This document shows, in pieces, positions 14,230-15,773 of a stretch of 15,773 bases of DNA. Positions within the stretch are counted from its first letter, which is position 1. Each line of letters starts with the position of its first letter. The stretch spans positions 1 to 15,773 of the forward strand of contig JACPBN010000079.1 in NCBI GenBank assembly GCA_016180275.1, written 5' to 3'. The position numbers were made by a program, and so were the translations under genes. Origin of the DNA: Candidatus Woesearchaeota archaeon. GTDB lineage: Archaea; Nanobdellota; Nanobdellia; Woesearchaeales; UBA10200. Under the pieces are notes generated by a model. The model was given only the letters and a program-made list of their open reading frames with translations, searched no databases and had not been told where the DNA came from.

Positions 14230-14252
14230 CTTTTTCCTATTTAACCAGAAAC

Positions 14253-14262
14253 ATTTTTATAC
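14253..14262 (+). promoter_or_regulatory. TATA-like box upstream of deoxyhypusine synthase
   Basis: TTTTTATACC predicts transcription from about 14285, giving a leader of roughly 30 bases. A weak GAGTG lies about ten bases before the ATG at 14318. Confidence 0.4.
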
Positions 14263-14317
14263 CACTAAATTTTCTTTATTGTCAGAAGGGCATTAGATAA
14301 AAAAAAAGAGTGCGGAT

Positions 14318-15436
14318 ATGGCAAATTCAAACAAAAAAAAGCATTCAGAAGATGCCTGCATTCAGGATAGGCACTATAGAAAAGACGATCATTTGACTGC
14401 ATTAAGGCCATTGGAACTGTCTAAATGCAAGACATTCTCTGAACTTGTTGAAGCATACAAATACACTGCGTTTGGCGCAAGAAGTGTCGGAGAAGCAGCA
14501 GATATATTATATGATATGGCAACTGACGATGATTGTTATGTTGTCCTTACTCTTTCTGGTGCAATGACAATTGCAAAAATGGGGTTAGTAGCATGCGACA
14601 TGATAGATAATGGAATGGTTGATGCAGTAGTCAGCACAGGCGCATTGATGGCGCACGGCTTTATTGAAAGCGCCGGAATGGAGCATTACAAATATAACCC
14701 TCATATGAACGATGAAGCATTGTATCAAAAAGGATATAACAGGGTATATGACACACTTGAGCCTGAATCTAATTTTGACAAAGCATATGAAATATTCACT
14801 AAAGTAATGTCAACATGGAATACAAAAGAAACTGCATGCAGCTATATGATAAATCAGATGCTAGGTGAGTATCTGCATAAAAACGCCCATGGTCGCGGCT
14901 TGTTGAAATCTGCATTTGAGCAGGATGTGCCTGTTTATATCCCTGCATTTACAGATAGTGAGATGGGCCTGGATTTAGCATTATTGCGAAGAGAATTCAG
15001 GGCAAAAGGGAGTGATATTAATTATGATCCTTATCTTGATTTAGAGGATTATACGGCAAGAATACTTCAAGCAAAAAAGATAGGCATATTTACTATTGGC
15101 GGAGGAGTTCCACGAAACTGGGCGCAGCAGGTTGGGCCATATCTTGATTTGATTAAATGGCGCCTTAGCAAGAAAGCACAGGAGAAAAGCTGCCTGAAGA
15201 TTGCAGAAAGTGAAGGATATGGCTCAGGACATTTAAAAAAATTCCAGTATGCTGTAAGAATTTGTCCGGAGCCGACACACTTCGGCGGACTTTCGGGGTG
15301 CACTTATAGTGAAGGTGTTTCATGGGGCAAATTTGTGCCAGAGAAAGAAGGCGGCAAGTTTGCAGAAGTCTATGCAGATGCGACTATTGCATGGCCATTG
15401 GTTGTTAAGGCTGTGCTGGAAAGATTGGGGAAGTAA
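14318..15436 (+). CDS. dys: Deoxyhypusine synthase
   Basis: A 372-residue protein. The enzyme uses NAD and spermidine to attach an aminobutyl group to one lysine of translation factor aIF5A, the first step of hypusine formation, in the cytoplasm. It has the family's N-terminal core (TLSGAMT near 78-84, then STGALMAHGF), the IGGGVPRNW motif (about 263-271) that binds NAD, and the C-terminal active-site block: GLSGCTYSEGVSWGKF with the catalytic lysine at about K338, followed by YADATIAWPLVVKAV. All of these are intact, so it should be active, although close paralogues make homospermidine or related polyamines. The N-terminus is Lys-rich and variable. The gene ends three bases before the next start, so the two form an operon. 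The aIF5A gene is not in the window. Confidence 0.95.
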   Translation: MANSNKKKHSEDACIQDRHYRKDDHLTALRPLELSKCKTFSELVEAYKYTAFGARSVGEAADILYDMATDDDCYVVLTLSGAMTIAKMGLVACDMIDNGMVDAVVSTGALMAHGFIESAGMEHYKYNPHMNDEALYQKGYNRVYDTLEPESNFDKAYEIFTKVMSTWNTKETACSYMINQMLGEYLHKNAHGRGLLKSAFEQDVPVYIPAFTDSEMGLDLALLRREFRAKGSDINYDPYLDLEDYTARILQAKKIGIFTIGGGVPRNWAQQVGPYLDLIKWRLSKKAQEKSCLKIAESEGYGSGHLKKFQYAVRICPEPTHFGGLSGCTYSEGVSWGKFVPEKEGGKFAEVYADATIAWPLVVKAVLERLGK

Positions 15437-15439
15437 GTT

Positions 15440-15773
15440 ATGCTTTCTAACACAAAATCATCCCATAAATTATTGATTAAAAAAATAAAATTATTTGCAG
15501 AGAAGTCAATGCATGATTCAGAGCCCGGGCATAATTTCTTGCATATTTCTAGGGTGCATTTGCTTGCAAAGCATATTGCGCAAAAAGAAAAAGCAGACCT
15601 GCTTGTTGTCGAGGCTGCTGCTTTACTGCATGACATCGGCAGAAAATATGAGCTAAGAAATCCAAAGATAAATCATGCAGATAAAAGTGCAGAGATTGCA
15701 TTGTCTACATCTTTTGTTAAAGCTAATCCGCATCTGTCCGAAGTGTACTCACATTTTCTATTCCAAAAACCAA
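15440..15773 (+). CDS. HD-domain phosphohydrolase, 3' end beyond the window
   Basis: A reading frame open to the window end (111 codons seen), starting at an ATG three bases after the deoxyhypusine synthase stop, so it is probably co-transcribed. It has the HD-superfamily pattern: PGHNFLHISRVHLLAKHIA with H31/H35, then LLHDIG with the metal-binding H64-D65, then NPKINHADKSAEIA with H79. This layout resembles the small stand-alone HD hydrolases of the YedJ type, which act on nucleotides or other phosphate esters; the substrate cannot be read from the sequence. The later Asp that completes the metal site lies past the end. There is no strong Shine-Dalgarno. Confidence 0.85.
   Translation, partial: MLSNTKSSHKLLIKKIKLFAEKSMHDSEPGHNFLHISRVHLLAKHIAQKEKADLLVVEAAALLHDIGRKYELRNPKINHADKSAEIALSTSFVKANPHLSEVYSHFLFQKP

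Overview
The window reads as an AT-rich archaeal chromosome segment, most likely from a small-genome DPANN-type lineage such as Woesearchaeota or Pacearchaeota. That placement is inferred from gene content and gene style. The archaeal markers are a deoxyhypusine synthase, an archaeal-type RNase HII, FlaJ/TadC-like pilus machinery, prepilin-like proteins, TATA boxes about 26 bases before leaderless starts, and tRNA genes with insertions and no encoded CCA.

Layout. Bases 1-253 form a long inverted repeat, a candidate structured RNA or small mobile element. Next come a Fur/PerR-family regulator (+), a PduO-type corrinoid adenosyltransferase (-) and RNase HII (+); the last two are divergent from a shared promoter region. 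A 680-base spacer holds a possible 35-residue minus-strand gene. A full-length SMC gene (+) converges on a 612-residue AAA+ ATPase gene (-) with a DUF815-like C-terminal domain. Upstream of the ATPase lies tRNA-Leu(CAA) on the minus strand, with 22 extra bases in its T-loop, and beside it a short, internally deleted tRNA-Leu-like fragment.

From 8.8 to 13.8 kb is a type IV pilus-like cluster. It holds two translationally coupled prepilin-like proteins and a 733-residue two-domain FlaJ/TadC-like platform protein. Between them are a cloverleaf-like RNA element, a minus-strand two-gene unit of very small proteins behind a good TATA box, a SpoVT/AbrB-type small regulator with repeated promoter motifs, and a tandem repeat. 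No assembly ATPase or prepilin peptidase is in the window.

The last part holds a palindrome and a direct repeat, tRNA-Phe(GAA) whose acceptor strand appears to be split by a 29-base insertion, deoxyhypusine synthase, and the start of an HD-domain hydrolase gene cut by the window end.

The most unusual content is RNA. Both tRNA genes are interrupted outside the anticodon loop, one tRNA-derived remnant is present, and two further sequences fold into strong multi-helix structures. The proteins are mostly housekeeping, plus a pilus-like surface system with small regulators inserted in it.
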